A DNA stretch of 64,000 nucleotides from Anaerolineaceae bacterium (GCA_002699585.1 PABP01000021.1:186001-250000), one strand, 5' to 3'. Shown: positions 44,412 to 54,295, counted from the stretch's first letter. The notes: a model not told the origin generated them from the sequence alone. Made by a program: numbers and translations.

Positions 44412-47400
44412 CTAGTTGATGCGCTGGGGTGGGGCGATCTTCACAAAATTGTTCTGCGGGCGTTGCAGCAGACGATACAGATGATCGACCGCTTCTGCTT
44501 GATGGTTCAACTCAAGCTCCTGAATGTAGGTATTCAGCAGGTGCTTGACATCCTGTACCCCGCCTTCATCCAATGGGAAGATATCCACCGTGGAGCCGGG
44601 TGCAATCCGTGCGCGGATCGCTTCCAGGGTCAGGTTCATCTCTGGTTGAATGCGCTGGTAGATGGCACCGCCGGTCATACCGGCACAAATCCAGGGGCCG
44701 GGATCACCCAAGACAAGGGCACGCCCACTGGTCATATATTCAAATGCATACCCCTTGAGGTTGGCGCGCGCGCCAATCCCGCCAAGACTGTCTTGCAAGG
44801 GGTTCATGATCTCACCACCGAAGATGACATCAGCACCACTCATACGGATACATGCCCGTGTATCGGCATTCCCCTGCACGATGAATGTTCCCGCCTGTGC
44901 GCCATAAGCAAAACTCTTGCCGACCGAGCCATCCAGACGAGCACCGTTGTGGTTTAAACCCTTCAGGATGCTTATAGTCCCACCTTTGGCACCCTTAGCG
45001 ACACCATCCTGGGCACCGCCTTCAACAAGCACATGCACCGGATCATTCAGGAAGGCACCCATACCATTACCGGGGATAGCCGAGTTGCTGAAGCTGAGCG
45101 TAACCGCTTTGAGGGCTTCTGTATCTGGCAATTGCTTACGAGAAATCGCACCACACAGATGGGTACCTAGCGCGCGATCCATCGCCATGACTTGTTCATC
45201 ATCGTAGGTAAGTTCATAGTCACCACGCCCGACGTACCGTGACACGACTTCTGTAATCTGGCGGCTGACCACGTTTCGCGGACGGCTCAAACGACGGCCA
45301 CCGGGCTGTGGGACGCGCTTGGGCTGGTGGGGTGCTGGCTTTAGCAGCTTCGACAGATCAATGCGATCATGATGCGAGAATTGCTCAAGAAGGTCAGCCC
45401 GCCCAACCAGATCCTGCGCATTGGTGAAGCCTAATTTGGCGACCCAGATGCGAATATCTTCTGCGAGCATGTTGAAGACACGCACGATACCTTCTGGCGA
45501 GCCTTTTTCTTCAAATGGCCGGAACGCTTTGAAGCCTTTGGCTGTGGCTTCTTCTTTGGTTTTGACGTGGGTGGTGATACCGACGTGGCAGGTACCATCC
45601 TGGCAGCCGCGACAGATGGTGCAGCCAACAGCAACCATGGCCATCGTGCCGAAGCCAACGCGGTTGGCACCCAGGCACAGCATCTTCACAACATCACGCC
45701 CGCTTTTCATGCCACCATCGACCCATAGTTCGACATTCTTACGCAGTTCACTGCCGATCAACGCGCGATGGGCGAGCCATACGCCGATTTCTGCGGGCAG
45801 ACCCACATGGCGTAGCGAATGCGCGCGTGCGGCGCCTGTCCCCCCCGTATAACCCGTTACAGTGATGATGTCCGCGCCCGCTTTGGCCACGCCAACAGCG
45901 ATAATGCCGATGCCCGGTACAACGGGTAGTTTGACGCTGACCTTGGCATAGGGGTTAGCTGTTTTGAGTTCATCGATCAACTGAGCCAGGTCTTCAATCG
46001 AATATAGATCATGATTGTTGCTGGGCGAGATCAGGGCGACGCCGGGTGTCGTGTTACGCACAGCCGCGATCTGATCCGTGACTTTAAAGCCCGGCAGATG
46101 ACCGCCTTCGCCTGGTTTTGCACCCTGGCCGATCTTAATCTCGATGAAATCGGCATTGTTCAAAAGGTCGATATTGACGCCGAAACGACCGGACGCGACC
46201 TGCTGACCGCGATTTTTCTTGTATTTGGTGCTAGCCAGGATGTCGGGTAGTTCGCCACCCTCGCCGTTCATACAGACGATATTTAGCAGCACGGCTGCTT
46301 CCGCATAGGCTCGGTAGGACAACTCACCCTGAGAGCCGAAAGACATCGCACTGATGATAGCCGGCATGCTGTGGTTGCCGATGCTAATATCGACATCCTC
46401 TGGTGCAACCTGGCTGGCTGTTTCTGGCTCTTTGATGCTCAGCAAGTGACGGATACTGACTGGCATCTTCTGTTCCAGATCCATCATATGCTCGGTATAT
46501 TCTTCCAGGCCCATTTCGCCCTGAGCGACGCCTTCAACCTTCTTCCACATTTTGGGGAAGATACGATCTGGATTAACCATGCGTGCGCGTGTTTCGCCGC
46601 GCATTTCAGCGGCACGTTCTTCGGCATCGTCTCTTAAGGCGCCCCAGGTCAGGCCGCGGCCATCGCTGCCGAAGTAGTTCGGCGTACCAAAAATGGACGC
46701 GATACCTTTTGACAAACCGATTGAACTGAAGGAGTGCCCATAACCCCGCAGTTCGTGGCAACCGATCGTTGAGGTGATTTTCTCGATGCCAACTTTGATG
46801 GCTTTGACGGTATTTCTCGTCGTGGTGATGACTGTCTCGCTCTCAAGGTCTGCTGAACGCCCTTTGGGTGCAACGCCAAGAGCTACTGCGAATAGGGCAT
46901 AGGGTACGAGAGCGTTAGCGCCCAGGCTGACGCATAGGGCCATATCGTGTAAGTCACGCAGCGCCCCAGAGCGAACGACAATGCCTGTGCGACGGCGCAG
47001 GTTGGGTTCGAAGTCTGCCATACGCAGCGCCTTATCAACCGCAGAGGTGACGAGCAGTGGGTCAATCCACAAGCGATTGCCTTCTAGCACCTCTTGGTCA
47101 TCAAGGATCAAGCATTGGGCGTGTGTGATCACTGCGTCTATGGCTTCTGTCTGGATACGCTCTAGCGCTTCTTCAAATGTTTCGTCCAGGGCCGCACTCA
47201 TTGAAATGACATGGGTGCGATCTGCGAAGACCTCCATAAGTTGGTCCAGCGTCATGGTGCCGTATTCGGCTGCGATCTCGCGCAAGTCGGATTCTTCGCC
47301 AATGTCAGCATGGCTACCCAGTAAGATTGGTAACTGTAGCTGAACCATGCAGTCATCAGCGCCGCGTGATTTTCCAATCTCTGGACGCGCACCCACAATC

Positions 47401-49154
47401 ACCTGTGTACTGAACTGGCTTTGCTCACGCTCCCGATCAATGGCCGGGTTGGTCACGACAGCAACGGTTTCTTTGAAGTAGTCCGCGATATTCATGCGCG
47501 TATTGCTCATCGCTGCTAACGCGCCATCCCAACCCAGGCTGCCGATGAGTTCTTTGCTATTTTCGGCCATGGCTTCGATGAGTCCTAGATGGAAGCGCTC
47601 CCATCCCAGGCCACTCATAACGGCGGCATTGAGCTTGATGTCGAGCTGCTCAATGGCTTGTGCAGATGCCGCGGGTTGGATCGTTGATGAGGACGACTCA
47701 GAAGGCTCTAGGACTGCTTCTGCCACCGCAACCGGGGCCGGGGATTTCTCCAGCTCACTACCATGACCATTGCTGGGCCGATTTGGAACTTCAACGTCTG
47801 GCCGACTGAATGACCAGAAACTCGGCTCGAAGGAATCCGCAGCTTCGGGATTGCGATCCGTGTATTTGTTCAGCAAGTGACGCTGAATAGCGGGGAAGTC
47901 CATGACCTCGACACCGCGGCCATATTGCACCTTCAAGGCGATTTTTTCGCCGGGGGCCATCGGTTTGGGGCTGGCTGCCATCGCGTCGAGTGGGTACACG
48001 CCCCGTTCTGATGACGCAAAGTATTCTTTTTCTGTTTCACCAAACCACAGTGGCCGCAAACCCAAGGCATCCACGCTGAACACCAGCTCATTGCCCAACC
48101 GGGCGACAACAGCGGCTGGCCCCTGTGCGAAGTGTCCGAATGATTGGCGGATTTCCTCATACATCGCATGGATGTCCGGTGCGTTCTGGATGAGATCATG
48201 CGTATAGGGCGGGAAGACCAGTTCCATAGCTTCAATCAGCGTCAGGCCGTAACGGGCACACAGGGCGTGTATCACTCGGTCAACATCTTGCGAGTCAGAA
48301 CCACTCGGCACCAACGGGATGTCAAGCATGTTGGCTTCAATACGGAAGCGTGAAATGGTGTTGAATTCACCATTGTGCCCAATCACATTGAAGGGTTGTG
48401 CCCTTTCGAAAATGGGGTTTGTATTGGTGCTGTAACGGGCATGGCCCATCGTAATCGTTGATGCATAGTCAGGGTCGCGTAATTCTGGATAGTAGCGCCG
48501 CAGAATCTCGATTGTGCCCTGGACTTTATATACGACGCTGTGCGATGAGAACGATGGGAAATGAATGCCCAGGTCAGCTTCTAGTTTGACCTGCAATTCA
48601 AACAAGGTCGATTCCAGCTTATCGGATGCGATCTGGCCGTTGATGCCGACGATCTGCCAGAATAGTGGTTCATTCTTTTCAGCATTCGGGCCAATGACTG
48701 TATTGTTCACGATGCCCTGGCGATCAGCAAGAATATGAAGACCGGCCTCACTGATGGTGTGTTGTACATAATTGATAAGATGCTGGGCGCGATTGCGATC
48801 CTCAGCCGGGATCATGATGTGTGCTACCCAGAAGTTGGGATCCGTTGCCAGTGATGAGAGTAGGCCCTTCTCAGAAAGCCACTTGGACCACAATTGGCGC
48901 GGAATATCCGTCAGGACACCGACGCCGTCGCCTTCACCGTTGATATATCCTGTTCGATGGCCCATACGGGAGAGCGCTTCAATCGTGCGCTTGACATTAC
49001 CGTGCGTGGCCTGGCCGCCTTTGCGTACCGAGCAGATCAGTGCACATGCATCACGATGATCGGTATCAATCGTATGCAGATCGAGGTCAGCAAGACCTTG
49101 GGCGACGAGACCCTTCTTGGAGGTCGACTGAGTAGGGTTGGGTAACGTGGTCAA
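44412..49154 (-). CDS. gltB: Glutamate synthase large subunit (GOGAT)
   Basis: Makes glutamate from glutamine and 2-oxoglutarate. About 1580 residues. A class-II amidotransferase domain starts at a cysteine in HRDACALICSV (Cys37). A Pro/Ser linker follows (about 455-500), then the central domain and the FMN domain (NASGRFGVN-like QVASGRFGVNIDLL, GGTGAARAHS). The 3Fe-4S cysteines are in GCTICRGCQDGTCHVG (near 1180), and the C-terminal beta-helix contains GADVIFGGEIMNPL. The frame extends to a TTG at 49232, but TTG 49154 has a perfect AAGGAGG 6 nt upstream and gives a 36-residue propeptide before the catalytic cysteine. No gltD lies nearby. Confidence 0.95.
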   Translation of the reverse strand: MTTLPNPTQSTSKKGLVAQGLADLDLHTIDTDHRDACALICSVRKGGQATHGNVKRTIEALSRMGHRTGYINGEGDGVGVLTDIPRQLWSKWLSEKGLLSSLATDPNFWVAHIMIPAEDRNRAQHLINYVQHTISEAGLHILADRQGIVNNTVIGPNAEKNEPLFWQIVGINGQIASDKLESTLFELQVKLEADLGIHFPSFSSHSVVYKVQGTIEILRRYYPELRDPDYASTITMGHARYSTNTNPIFERAQPFNVIGHNGEFNTISRFRIEANMLDIPLVPSGSDSQDVDRVIHALCARYGLTLIEAMELVFPPYTHDLIQNAPDIHAMYEEIRQSFGHFAQGPAAVVARLGNELVFSVDALGLRPLWFGETEKEYFASSERGVYPLDAMAASPKPMAPGEKIALKVQYGRGVEVMDFPAIQRHLLNKYTDRNPEAADSFEPSFWSFSRPDVEVPNRPSNGHGSELEKSPAPVAVAEAVLEPSESSSSTIQPAASAQAIEQLDIKLNAAVMSGLGWERFHLGLIEAMAENSKELIGSLGWDGALAAMSNTRMNIADYFKETVAVVTNPAIDREREQSQFSTQVIVGARPEIGKSRGADDCMVQLQLPILLGSHADIGEESDLREIAAEYGTMTLDQLMEVFADRTHVISMSAALDETFEEALERIQTEAIDAVITHAQCLILDDQEVLEGNRLWIDPLLVTSAVDKALRMADFEPNLRRRTGIVVRSGALRDLHDMALCVSLGANALVPYALFAVALGVAPKGRSADLESETVITTTRNTVKAIKVGIEKITSTIGCHELRGYGHSFSSIGLSKGIASIFGTPNYFGSDGRGLTWGALRDDAEERAAEMRGETRARMVNPDRIFPKMWKKVEGVAQGEMGLEEYTEHMMDLEQKMPVSIRHLLSIKEPETASQVAPEDVDISIGNHSMPAIISAMSFGSQGELSYRAYAEAAVLLNIVCMNGEGGELPDILASTKYKKNRGQQVASGRFGVNIDLLNNADFIEIKIGQGAKPGEGGHLPGFKVTDQIAAVRNTTPGVALISPSNNHDLYSIEDLAQLIDELKTANPYAKVSVKLPVVPGIGIIAVGVAKAGADIITVTGYTGGTGAARAHSLRHVGLPAEIGVWLAHRALIGSELRKNVELWVDGGMKSGRDVVKMLCLGANRVGFGTMAMVAVGCTICRGCQDGTCHVGITTHVKTKEEATAKGFKAFRPFEEKGSPEGIVRVFNMLAEDIRIWVAKLGFTNAQDLVGRADLLEQFSHHDRIDLSKLLKPAPHQPKRVPQPGGRRLSRPRNVVSRQITEVVSRYVGRGDYELTYDDEQVMAMDRALGTHLCGAISRKQLPDTEALKAVTLSFSNSAIPGNGMGAFLNDPVHVLVEGGAQDGVAKGAKGGTISILKGLNHNGARLDGSVGKSFAYGAQAGTFIVQGNADTRACIRMSGADVIFGGEIMNPLQDSLGGIGARANLKGYAFEYMTSGRALVLGDPGPWICAGMTGGAIYQRIQPEMNLTLEAIRARIAPGSTVDIFPLDEGGVQDVKHLLNTYIQELELNHQAEAVDHLYRLLQRPQNNFVKIAPPQRIN

Positions 49155-49166
49155 CGTTGTCCTCCT
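49149..49166 (-). promoter_or_regulatory. Strong ribosome binding site deciding the gltB start
   Basis: On the minus strand AAGGAGG is followed by ACAACG and then TTG (49154-49152). The full seven-base match at ideal spacing in front of a rare start codon argues strongly for this start. The upstream TTG at 49232 lacks any such site. Confidence 0.8.
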
Positions 49167-49564
49167 TATTTGGCTTGTTACACGTCCGACTATGTCTGTT
49201 GCGAACTTCGCCTGTTGTGACCGTGTCGTCAACTAGGACCGTATCGTCGTGATAGGGTTTTCTGTATTTGGGAGCGTGATCGCTTGAATCGCTATTTTGT
49301 GAGTTGCAGACAGCATTTGGTCGATATTCTTTGTTGATTCATGACCAACAAAATGACCAAATGATGCTACTCCATCCATAATCTACCACGCTAAAAAAAG
49401 AAGTGATATGTATATGGCATCAGTTTGTTTTCGTGCAGTGTGCCCAAAGACACAGGCGGATTCGCCTATCCAAGGTCTATTGTGCAGGTTGCACAGGCAA
49501 TCTGCTGCCATATCTGAAGCAATATAGGAATTTGTCTAATTTGATATGTTTTGACGATGTCAAC
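49155..49564. other. 410-bp region upstream of gltB with repeats
   Basis: No gene seen. TTGGTC/GACCAA half-sites occur at 49317-49322 (TTGGTC), 49343-49348 and 49355-49360 (GACCAA); the last two lie in direct repeats ATGACCAA 12 bp apart. AGCATTTGGTC (49312-49322) forms a large imperfect inverted repeat with 49355-49368, enclosing TTTGTTG/CAACAAA (49330-49336/49346-49352). The region separates gltB from the PucR(B) stop and probably contains the gltB promoter; I cannot point to convincing -35/-10 boxes. Confidence 0.5.
49312..49368. repeat. Inverted and direct repeat cluster (TTGGTC half-sites)
   Basis: Three TTGGTC half-sites (one forward, two reversed) and a nested inverted repeat TTTGTTG/CAACAAA lie within 57 bp upstream of gltB. 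This could be a multi-site operator or a folded leader RNA. Confidence 0.5.
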
Positions 49565-51211
49565 CTAGTTAATGGTCAACAACCTGCGGATCGTCAAAGC
49601 CAGATGCAGGGCCAACCGCGTCTCTGGGCGGTTGAGGTCGATCTCAGCGATTTCGTTGATGCGATTCATCCGGTAGAGCAGTGTATTACGATGAACGATC
49701 AACATATCGGCTGTCTGCGATAGATTACCGTGGCAGCTAAAGAAGGCTTCCAGGGTTTTAATCAGGTCCGCATGCTGGCGATGATCGTAATCGATCAGTG
49801 GTCCCAGGGTCCGTTCGCAAAAAGCCAGCAGCTTATCGCGGTCACTCAAGCTCAAGATTAACTGATACACGCCCAGGTCGCCAATATAGAGCGGGGTGTC
49901 TGTCTGCAGGCGTACAGCCAGTTCCATCGCCTGGACAGCGTCACGGTAGCTCGTCCGCCAGGACGCAATATCCCGTGCAGGTTGCCCAAGCCCAACAGCG
50001 ATATGCTGCTGTGGGTAAATCCGCCGGATCTCGCTGGAAAATGCCTGGCTCAGCTTTAGACTGGTATCGACCGGGTCCTTTGGATTTGTCGCGTGGAAGA
50101 CGACGACTTCGCGTTCTTTCTCACGAATCCAGACCAGGGCATTAGACCCTTGTTGGTCGATCAGGCTGTTGACGGTGGTTTCCAGTCGCCGCATAGAAGG
50201 CGAGTTATCACTGCGCCATGCCAGCACCATTGCCACATGCGTCTGGGTCATATCATGCTCAAAACGCTCACCTTGGCGGATGGCTTCTTGCTGGCTGACA
50301 TCACCAATCAGCAGCCGATCCAGGAAGGTGCCCCGCAGCCGTTTTTCGGTTTCGCTGACGGCCTTGAGTTTGGCCATTTCCAGGGCGCAGGCTGCTGCGC
50401 CATGTTCTGCTACCAGCAGGTCAATATCATCGAGGTCGTTATCACGCCCAATAATGGATAGATAACCGCGTCCGATGCCCTTGGTTACCACTGGTGCGAT
50501 CAAGCGTGCCATACCCGTAATTGGCAGGGATTGCATGAGCACAGGTTGGTCAATATCCGCCACGCGATGCCGATCTTGCATCTCGACGGGCAAATTATCC
50601 GCCTTGCGCAAGAACATCTCGATATCTTCCCAGGTTCCCACAAACTGGGGTTGCAGGGTATGTTCTGTTACATACAGGCGCTTATCCTGGATGACCACCG
50701 CCTTGTTGGTCAGGCGAGCCATTGCATTAATCAGCTCAGCCATGCCTTCATTGCGTGACGAAATCTGCGTGAGCTGCTTATAGATTTGCGTACCTCGCCG
50801 TTCGATCTGGCCCTTGCGGTCAACCAGCAAGCTGACGACAGTTTTTTCAACCATACGAATGCGGCTGTCAGGTGGCAGCAGCATCAACGGAATGTTATAC
50901 GCTTTAGCTTCGGCAATCGCACTGGGGGAGGGCATATCGCTCAGGACAACGGCGGATGCCTTGCTGTCTGATGCCCAACGCACAATATCGATGTCCGCAT
51001 TGCCCGGTTTGGCACGGCCCGTATTGGCCGAAACCAAAATAACTTCATCCTGTTGAAGATTTTTATTCGAAAGCGGATCTTCAGGATAAATGACGGTCGT
51101 CCAGGAGGCTGTTCGGCCTAATAACCCGTCACCTGCGATCACACGTGTGCCCAGCGGCAGCGCGAGTTTACGTATATCTTCTACAGTAATGCTCGTATTT
51201 GTGTCGTTCAT
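49565..51211 (-). CDS. PucR-family transcriptional regulator (B)
   Basis: A 548-residue paralogue of the regulator at 42674. The N-terminal PucR domain begins ITVEDIRKLALPLGTRVIAG and includes DEVILVSANTGRA. A GAF-like middle (LTNKAVVIQDKRLYVTE) follows, and the helix-turn-helix is LSQTADMLIVHRNTLLYRMN. The frame extends to 51280, but ATG 51211 begins MNDTNTSITVEDI directly before the domain and is preferred. It points in the same direction as gltB and lies upstream of it, 410 bp away, so it is a plausible gltB regulator. Confidence 0.87.
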   Translation of the reverse strand: MNDTNTSITVEDIRKLALPLGTRVIAGDGLLGRTASWTTVIYPEDPLSNKNLQQDEVILVSANTGRAKPGNADIDIVRWASDSKASAVVLSDMPSPSAIAEAKAYNIPLMLLPPDSRIRMVEKTVVSLLVDRKGQIERRGTQIYKQLTQISSRNEGMAELINAMARLTNKAVVIQDKRLYVTEHTLQPQFVGTWEDIEMFLRKADNLPVEMQDRHRVADIDQPVLMQSLPITGMARLIAPVVTKGIGRGYLSIIGRDNDLDDIDLLVAEHGAAACALEMAKLKAVSETEKRLRGTFLDRLLIGDVSQQEAIRQGERFEHDMTQTHVAMVLAWRSDNSPSMRRLETTVNSLIDQQGSNALVWIREKEREVVVFHATNPKDPVDTSLKLSQAFSSEIRRIYPQQHIAVGLGQPARDIASWRTSYRDAVQAMELAVRLQTDTPLYIGDLGVYQLILSLSDRDKLLAFCERTLGPLIDYDHRQHADLIKTLEAFFSCHGNLSQTADMLIVHRNTLLYRMNRINEIAEIDLNRPETRLALHLALTIRRLLTIN

Positions 51212-51341
51212 TCTATCTATACCCGTAACATTACCCACATGACTTGTAACGCATCCTCCCGTTTCTGTCAATATGCACAAAAAAACCGCATCAAAATGAC
51301 GAGGCTTTTGGTCAGGATATACGCCTGTTTACCTAATAACG

Positions 51342-51716
51342 TTAGCTTTCGTTGGTGATGATCCCGTACACAATCACAATCACAGTTGCAAGTAGCGAAA
51401 TGAGTATCGGATCCAGGAATTGCAAGCTAACGGCAACCTCTGGACGAGAAAAATACCAGGTTAATCCACCAATGACGAGCAGTACCGCCCCGACGATCCA
51501 GGTGAAAGGGCTGATACGCCATCCATTCTGATATTGAATGATGCCAGAGATAAAGAGAATAGCGCTGAGCACGAGAGGAACCCAGAATCCAGGTTCGGTT
51601 AATCGCTCGTCTAAGCTGATCAATATGAAGATGACCACCATCGAAAACCACGTATAGCGCTCTACACGGGCTTCTTGCCGAGATTTGCGATTACTGCTTC
51701 TTCGATTGCGCGCCAT
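51342..51716 (-). CDS. Small four-span membrane protein
   Basis: A 124-residue protein with a basic cytoplasmic N-terminus (RNRRSSNRKSRQEARVER) and four hydrophobic spans (about 25-35, 44-60, 71-88, 102-120). No catalytic motif is seen. It lies upstream of the PucR(B) gene in the same orientation with a 130-bp gap, so a shared transcript is uncertain. Function unknown. Confidence 0.6.
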   Translation of the reverse strand: MARNRRSSNRKSRQEARVERYTWFSMVVIFILISLDERLTEPGFWVPLVLSAILFISGIIQYQNGWRISPFTWIVGAVLLVIGGLTWYFSRPEVAVSLQFLDPILISLLATVIVIVYGIITNES

Positions 51717-51890
51717 ATTCCATATCGTCTGAATGACCTAGCTCGCTATCATTATACGGGGCTTGCTCGCTTATTAACACCCGATTTACTCGTTTTTGTG
51801 CTAGCCCTGTACGAAAACCCAACGTACGATAGAATTGATGATGTAAGTTAAATGTTCGTAGTGGTGTCTGTGCGAGTTTACGCGGTCTCT

Positions 51891-52841
51891 ATGAGAAAAC
51901 GCTCTCTAAGTCTGATCTTGTTACTTCTGGTGCTTGGCCTACTCACCGCCTGTGCTGATGCCACTATTGTGGATCGTCCGCGCTTGATTGCGCAATCGAC
52001 TGTCGATCAAGATACGGTATCATTTCCCACATCGGTACCGACTGTTACGGCTGGTCCACCGACACAAGAGATTCAATCGCCGCTGGAAAATATCACAGTT
52101 GAGGCGGAGTTCGTGCTTGTGACGCCAACCTTGCCACCAAGCAAGACGCCGACATTGACGCCCACTATGACACCGACGCCGACCATCACACCATCGCCTA
52201 CACTGCCGGTGACATCAACGGCGACGACATACTTGCTGCCAACCAGCGAAATACTGGCTTTGACCGCACCCGCGCAGCAAGCCATTCCTCAGGTTTGCGA
52301 TAGTACCTGGTTCTTCATTGAGCCACGCCCAGCAAGTTGCCCATTGAACCCCCCGTTGGCTAGTCAGGGCGTTTATCAGACGTTCCAGAACGGTCATATG
52401 GTATGGGTCGGTAGCCAGGATGCGATCTATGTGATGTATAACGATTCGCTGCATCCACGTTGGCAGGTGTTCCGTGATTACTTCATTGAAGGCATGCCTG
52501 AGGACTCAGGTGAGTACGCGACATCGCCTCAGCCGGGATTGTGGCAACCGCGTCGTGGATTTGGCATGCTTTGGCGTTCCAATACCGATGTCCGTAACCG
52601 AATTGGTTGGGCGATCATCGAGTGGGAACAACCTTACAGCGTCCAAACGCAAACATCCAACGATGGCTCAATCTTCTTCAATACGCCAACAGGGCAAGTT
52701 TTTACGCTGTTGCCGAACAATGTTGAATGGCGAAACATGACCGTGTCTGGGACTGGCGGTGGTGGCTTGCCACCCATCTATGGTGATAGTGGACAAACCC
52801 CCGCTGGCAGTGGCCTTCCGCCCATCTATCCAACACCCTAA
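51891..52841 (+). CDS. Lipoprotein with Thr/Pro linker
   Basis: A 316-residue exported lipoprotein. The signal peptide MRKRSLSLILLLLVLGLLTAC ends in lipobox LTAC, with the modified cysteine at about residue 21. A 40-residue linker rich in Thr and Pro (PTLTPTMTPTPTITPSPTLP) follows, then a globular domain with GVYQTFQNGHMVWVGSQDAI and PQPGLWQPRRGFGMLWR, resembling modules seen in Chloroflexota surface proteins. The frame opens 13 codons upstream; ATG 51891 gives the proper signal peptide. It is followed after 22 bp by the LCP gene. Confidence 0.75.
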   Translation: MRKRSLSLILLLLVLGLLTACADATIVDRPRLIAQSTVDQDTVSFPTSVPTVTAGPPTQEIQSPLENITVEAEFVLVTPTLPPSKTPTLTPTMTPTPTITPSPTLPVTSTATTYLLPTSEILALTAPAQQAIPQVCDSTWFFIEPRPASCPLNPPLASQGVYQTFQNGHMVWVGSQDAIYVMYNDSLHPRWQVFRDYFIEGMPEDSGEYATSPQPGLWQPRRGFGMLWRSNTDVRNRIGWAIIEWEQPYSVQTQTSNDGSIFFNTPTGQVFTLLPNNVEWRNMTVSGTGGGGLPPIYGDSGQTPAGSGLPPIYPTP

Positions 52842-52863
52842 TTCATAACGAACAGGAGCCAAA

Positions 52864-53757
52864 ATGGTTCGTGTTGCTCGACCGAGGCAATTCTCTCGTC
52901 CGCGTTCACCGCTGGCGATCGGTTGTACTGTGCTTTTCTTGCTTTTCTGGTTGCCGCTGATGATGTGCGGGTGTGGATTACTCGTTTATGCGATTGTGCC
53001 ACCTGCACCAACGAACATCGTCATTATGGGCCTGGACTCTCGTGGCGCTGAAGGCGTCGTTGCCCGTACCGATAGCCTGGTCGTACTGGGTGTTCAGCCA
53101 CGCGGCCTTAACGTTGCAGCCCTGTCTATTCCGCGCGATATTTTCATCAACGTGCCGTACTACGGTTCGCAACGTATCAATACAATCAATGTTCTGGGAG
53201 AAACAGACGATAGCACCAATGGTCCGGAACTACTCAAAGCCAGCTTGAACCAGAGCTTTGGTATCGAAGTGGATAACTATGTTCGCCTGGACTTTGCTGC
53301 TTTTGAAGCGCTTGTCGATGCAGTGGGTGGTGTTGATCTGGATGTGCCGCGCGCTATCGTCGATTATGCTTATCCCACCGCAGATGGTGGTACCATCGAG
53401 GTTCGCTTTGAACCCGGTTGGCAGACGCTAAACGGTACACAGGCACTGCAATATGCCCGTACACGCCATGCCGACGATGACTATCAGCGTGCCAATCGCC
53501 AGCAGCAAGTAATATCGGCCTTGGGGCGTAAGCTTATCAACCCATTTACATGGCCTGCCGCTGCCAATGCCATACTCAGCAATACCGAGACAGACCTGAC
53601 GATCGCTGACCTGTTCATGATCGCGCCGCCGCTGCTCATCCGTGCGGGCAATTACGAGATGCTCGTCATCAACCGGGACTACATCCTGCCGGGTGACGGT
53701 TATGTCATCCCGAACTATAACTTGCTGTCACCCTGGTTGGACGAGCATCTACGCTAA
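52864..53757 (+). CDS. LytR-CpsA-Psr (LCP) family protein
   Basis: Extracytoplasmic enzyme that attaches polyprenyl-linked polymers to the cell wall in relatives. The 297 residues have a basic N-terminus and one span (about 21-45). The LCP core shows VARTDSLVVLGVQP, LSIPRDIFINVPYYGSQRIN (the Arg/Asp substrate pocket), INVLGETDDSTNGPELL, VDAVGGVDLDVPRAIVDY and LQYARTRHADDDYQRANRQQ. All hallmark residues are present. AGGAGC precedes the ATG. It pairs with the lipoprotein gene upstream. Confidence 0.93.
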   Translation: MVRVARPRQFSRPRSPLAIGCTVLFLLFWLPLMMCGCGLLVYAIVPPAPTNIVIMGLDSRGAEGVVARTDSLVVLGVQPRGLNVAALSIPRDIFINVPYYGSQRINTINVLGETDDSTNGPELLKASLNQSFGIEVDNYVRLDFAAFEALVDAVGGVDLDVPRAIVDYAYPTADGGTIEVRFEPGWQTLNGTQALQYARTRHADDDYQRANRQQQVISALGRKLINPFTWPAAANAILSNTETDLTIADLFMIAPPLLIRAGNYEMLVINRDYILPGDGYVIPNYNLLSPWLDEHLR

Positions 53758-53790
53758 GTATGTGGTTGTAATTGTCTTGCCTGATAGGTC

Positions 53791-54213
53791 TTAGGACTGA
53801 GGTTTTGCCAACAACTGCTCGTATGCGCCTTCCCATATACTGGGGTTGCGCATCATTTTGTTGATCTTAATGTCCGAGACTTTGGGTAGCAATTTGACCA
53901 TGTACTCTGGCAGCTTGTCCCAATCATCGTTGCGGACCATCTTCTCGATGCCAGTGGCCATATCTTTGGACCACCACCACTTTTGCTGGAAGTCGTCCGC
54001 TTTTTTCCAGTAATTTCGCTTTTCCCAGGCTTCAATCGATTCCAGCACCGTCCCGTCGATCTCACGTAGAGAAAATACGATCATGGCCAGCATGTCGCGT
54101 ACTTCATCGTCGACATCTGGCTTCTGGGTCAGACGTCGCAAAATTTCCGCAATTGTCCGCATGTGGAATGACCGCCGTTTGCCGGGGCTGTTGGTGTTGA
54201 TGACACGACCCAT
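53791..54213 (-). CDS. Hypothetical helical protein
   Basis: A 140-residue, charged, mostly helical protein that I do not recognise. It is rich in Trp and Lys (EKRNYWKKADDFQQKWWWSK). No signal peptide or membrane span is present. The central helix MIVFSLREIDGTVLESIEAW is amphipathic. It is the last of three unknown minus-strand genes (54809, 54296, 53791) with small gaps that may form an operon. An internal ATG (MRTIAEIL, codon 18) is also possible. Confidence 0.55.
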   Translation of the reverse strand: MGRVINTNSPGKRRSFHMRTIAEILRRLTQKPDVDDEVRDMLAMIVFSLREIDGTVLESIEAWEKRNYWKKADDFQQKWWWSKDMATGIEKMVRNDDWDKLPEYMVKLLPKVSDIKINKMMRNPSIWEGAYEQLLAKPQS

Positions 54214-54295
54214 AGAAAAGTTGCTCCTCGTATGCTACTGCGTTAGCTGCTACTTCGATAGCGACTGCAATTCAGGCGACTAAGTGTCATGCGCT

